In this document: one piece after another, positions 63,156 to 64,000 of the stretch
Layout: each line of letters begins with the position of its first letter
How positions within the stretch are numbered: position 1 is the stretch's first letter
Origin: Desulfosediminicola flagellatus
GTDB taxonomy: Bacteria > Desulfobacterota > Desulfobulbia > Desulfobulbales > Desulfocapsaceae
Assembly (NCBI RefSeq): GCF_005116655.2
Contig: NZ_CP050698.1
Coordinates: forward strand, 6,404,501 to 6,468,500
Length of the DNA stretch: 64,000 nucleotides
Reading direction: 5' to 3'
Position numbers and translations under genes: made by a program
Notes under the pieces: model-generated
Told to the model about the DNA's origin: nothing
What the model saw: the letters and a program-made list of their open reading frames with translations, nothing else
Database searches by the model: none

Positions 63156-64000
63156 CTACTTTCGTCTGCTTCCTGTAAATCCCATGTAGATTGCAGCCAG
63201 TGTAACCGTAACCCCGAGCCACTGGAGTGAACTGGTCGGGCGGCCGAAAATGAGAACATCCCATAGAAATGACAGCGATGGCTGTAATAGTAATATAAGG
63301 CCTGTTAATGATGCATTGATGCGTGGCATTGCGCTGGCAATCATTACCCACCCTATACATTGGCTGAAGAGACCAAGGCAGAGCAGAGCTAAGCCGCTTG
63401 AGACCGAAGGAATTGCAAATGATGTGTCAGTTGCAAGCATAGCAGGAGCGAGGCTGAGAGAACTAATCAGCGATATGAACATCAGTGGTGCGAATCGAAA
63501 ATGTGTGTTCGGTGTTGATTGGATATTTCTAAGCAGAATGAGGTAAACGGTGTAGCAGATTGCAGTCATCAAGCCAAAGAATACGCCTAGCCTGTAGTTT
63601 GCTGATAAGTCGGCAAAGTTAAAGCCGATAACCATGAAGAGGCCTGTTATTGCAAGAGGCAGGGCGAGTAGAAATCGCTTTTTCAATTTCTCACCGTAAA
63701 AGACAACTCCACAGGCTGCCATAAGAAATACCTGAAAATTACCAATTATTGTCGCGAGTCCGGGCCCGATATAATTAATGCTGGCATGCCAGAAAACCAA
63801 ATCGAATGCGAAGGCGATGCCGCAGAGTGTAATAGGGCGGATATGGGCCTTGGGGTATTTACGCAACTCACCGATTGCAAGTGTTGCTGGCAAGAGAAAG
63901 AGAAATCCGAAGAAGACACGGTAAAATGCCGAGGTCGTAGCAGGCACTCCTGCGACTTTGACCCAGACCGCTGAGAAGCTGATGAGGAAGGCGCCGCAGA
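63156..64000 (-). CDS. EamA/DMT family transporter (5' end outside the window)
   Basis: At least 281 residues with about ten hydrophobic spans and two EamA halves: the first begins GAFLISFSAVWVKVAGVPATTSAFYRVFFG at the window edge, and the second has YRLGVFFGLMTAICYTVYLILLR and a C-terminal LLLQPSLSFLWDVLIFGRPTSSLQWLGVTVTLAAIYMGF. The open frame continues to base 64000 without a stop, so an apparent start at 63947 is not the real one. DMT transporters export amino acids, nucleosides or drugs; the substrate is unknown. Confidence 0.88.
   Translation of the reverse strand, partial: CGAFLISFSAVWVKVAGVPATTSAFYRVFFGFLFLLPATLAIGELRKYPKAHIRPITLCGIAFAFDLVFWHASINYIGPGLATIIGNFQVFLMAACGVVFYGEKLKKRFLLALPLAITGLFMVIGFNFADLSANYRLGVFFGLMTAICYTVYLILLRNIQSTPNTHFRFAPLMFISLISSLSLAPAMLATDTSFAIPSVSSGLALLCLGLFSQCIGWVMIASAMPRINASLTGLILLLQPSLSFLWDVLIFGRPTSSLQWLGVTVTLAAIYMGFTGSRRK

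Noticed and set aside
1-64000. tRNA, rRNA, CRISPR arrays, intact transposases or prophage genes
   Set aside because: None could be seen by eye; a computational tRNA and repeat scan would be decisive.

Overview
The window looks like chromosomal DNA of a free-living anaerobic Gram-negative bacterium, most likely a Desulfobacterota member near the Desulfobulbales. The evidence is a Tat-exported [NiFe] uptake hydrogenase with a b-type cytochrome and a full hyp maturation set, a CbiK-type chelatase, a DUF3373-type porin, a TRAP transporter linked to GlcD/GlcF-type oxidoreductases, and a PrkA/YeaH/SpoVR cluster with two PrkA paralogues. Taxonomy is inferred from gene content only. I saw no rRNA, tRNA, CRISPR array, phage or intact transposase.

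Layout, left to right. 0-2 kb: the end of a membrane-protein gene, then an L-cysteine desulfidase family gene paired with ridA. 2.3-10.2 kb: prkA, yeaH-type, spoVR and a second divergent prkA, closed by a strong terminator and interrupted by a MITE-like palindrome. 10.3-21 kb: cbiK, an outer-membrane porin, pgeF, a two-component system overlapped tail to tail by a nuclease-like gene, hemC, a small secreted protein and an orphan periplasmic binding protein. 21-25.3 kb: a 1398-residue SNF2 ATPase. 25.5-31.8 kb: an operon dctP-dctQ-dctM-glcD-glcF-xre for uptake and oxidation of an organic acid, probably a 2-hydroxy acid, with an inverted repeat over its promoter. 32-42.7 kb: one long hydrogenase operon (small subunit, large subunit, cytochrome b, hypF, hypC, hypD, hypE, protease, hypA, hypB) with a clear promoter, a roughly 310-nt structured leader and several hairpins between cistrons. 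42.7-53.7 kb: nitronate monooxygenase-pcnB, hisS-aspS, two small conserved-looking genes, hslO, a chalcone-isomerase-like secreted protein, an SDR-like protein, a small membrane protein and a TauE/SafE exporter. 54.4-60 kb: a 1560-residue secreted subtilase with a dockerin-like module and eight PPC-like repeats, facing a membrane protein with an HEAGH motif. 60-64 kb: hrpB, a cupin gene and an EamA transporter cut by the window edge.

How the parts work together. The hydrogenase operon encodes the enzyme, its membrane electron acceptor and nearly everything needed to build the Ni-Fe(CN)2CO site. The TRAP/GlcDF operon joins import of an acid to its oxidation under a local XRE-cupin regulator. 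The PrkA/YeaH/SpoVR genes form a conserved stress or starvation module. The least explained items are the paired PrkA kinases with structured RNA between the genes, the repeat-rich subtilase beside the HEAGH membrane protein, the palindromic elements (three MITE-like copies and one nested palindrome between hypA and hypB), and the two small genes near 49 kb.
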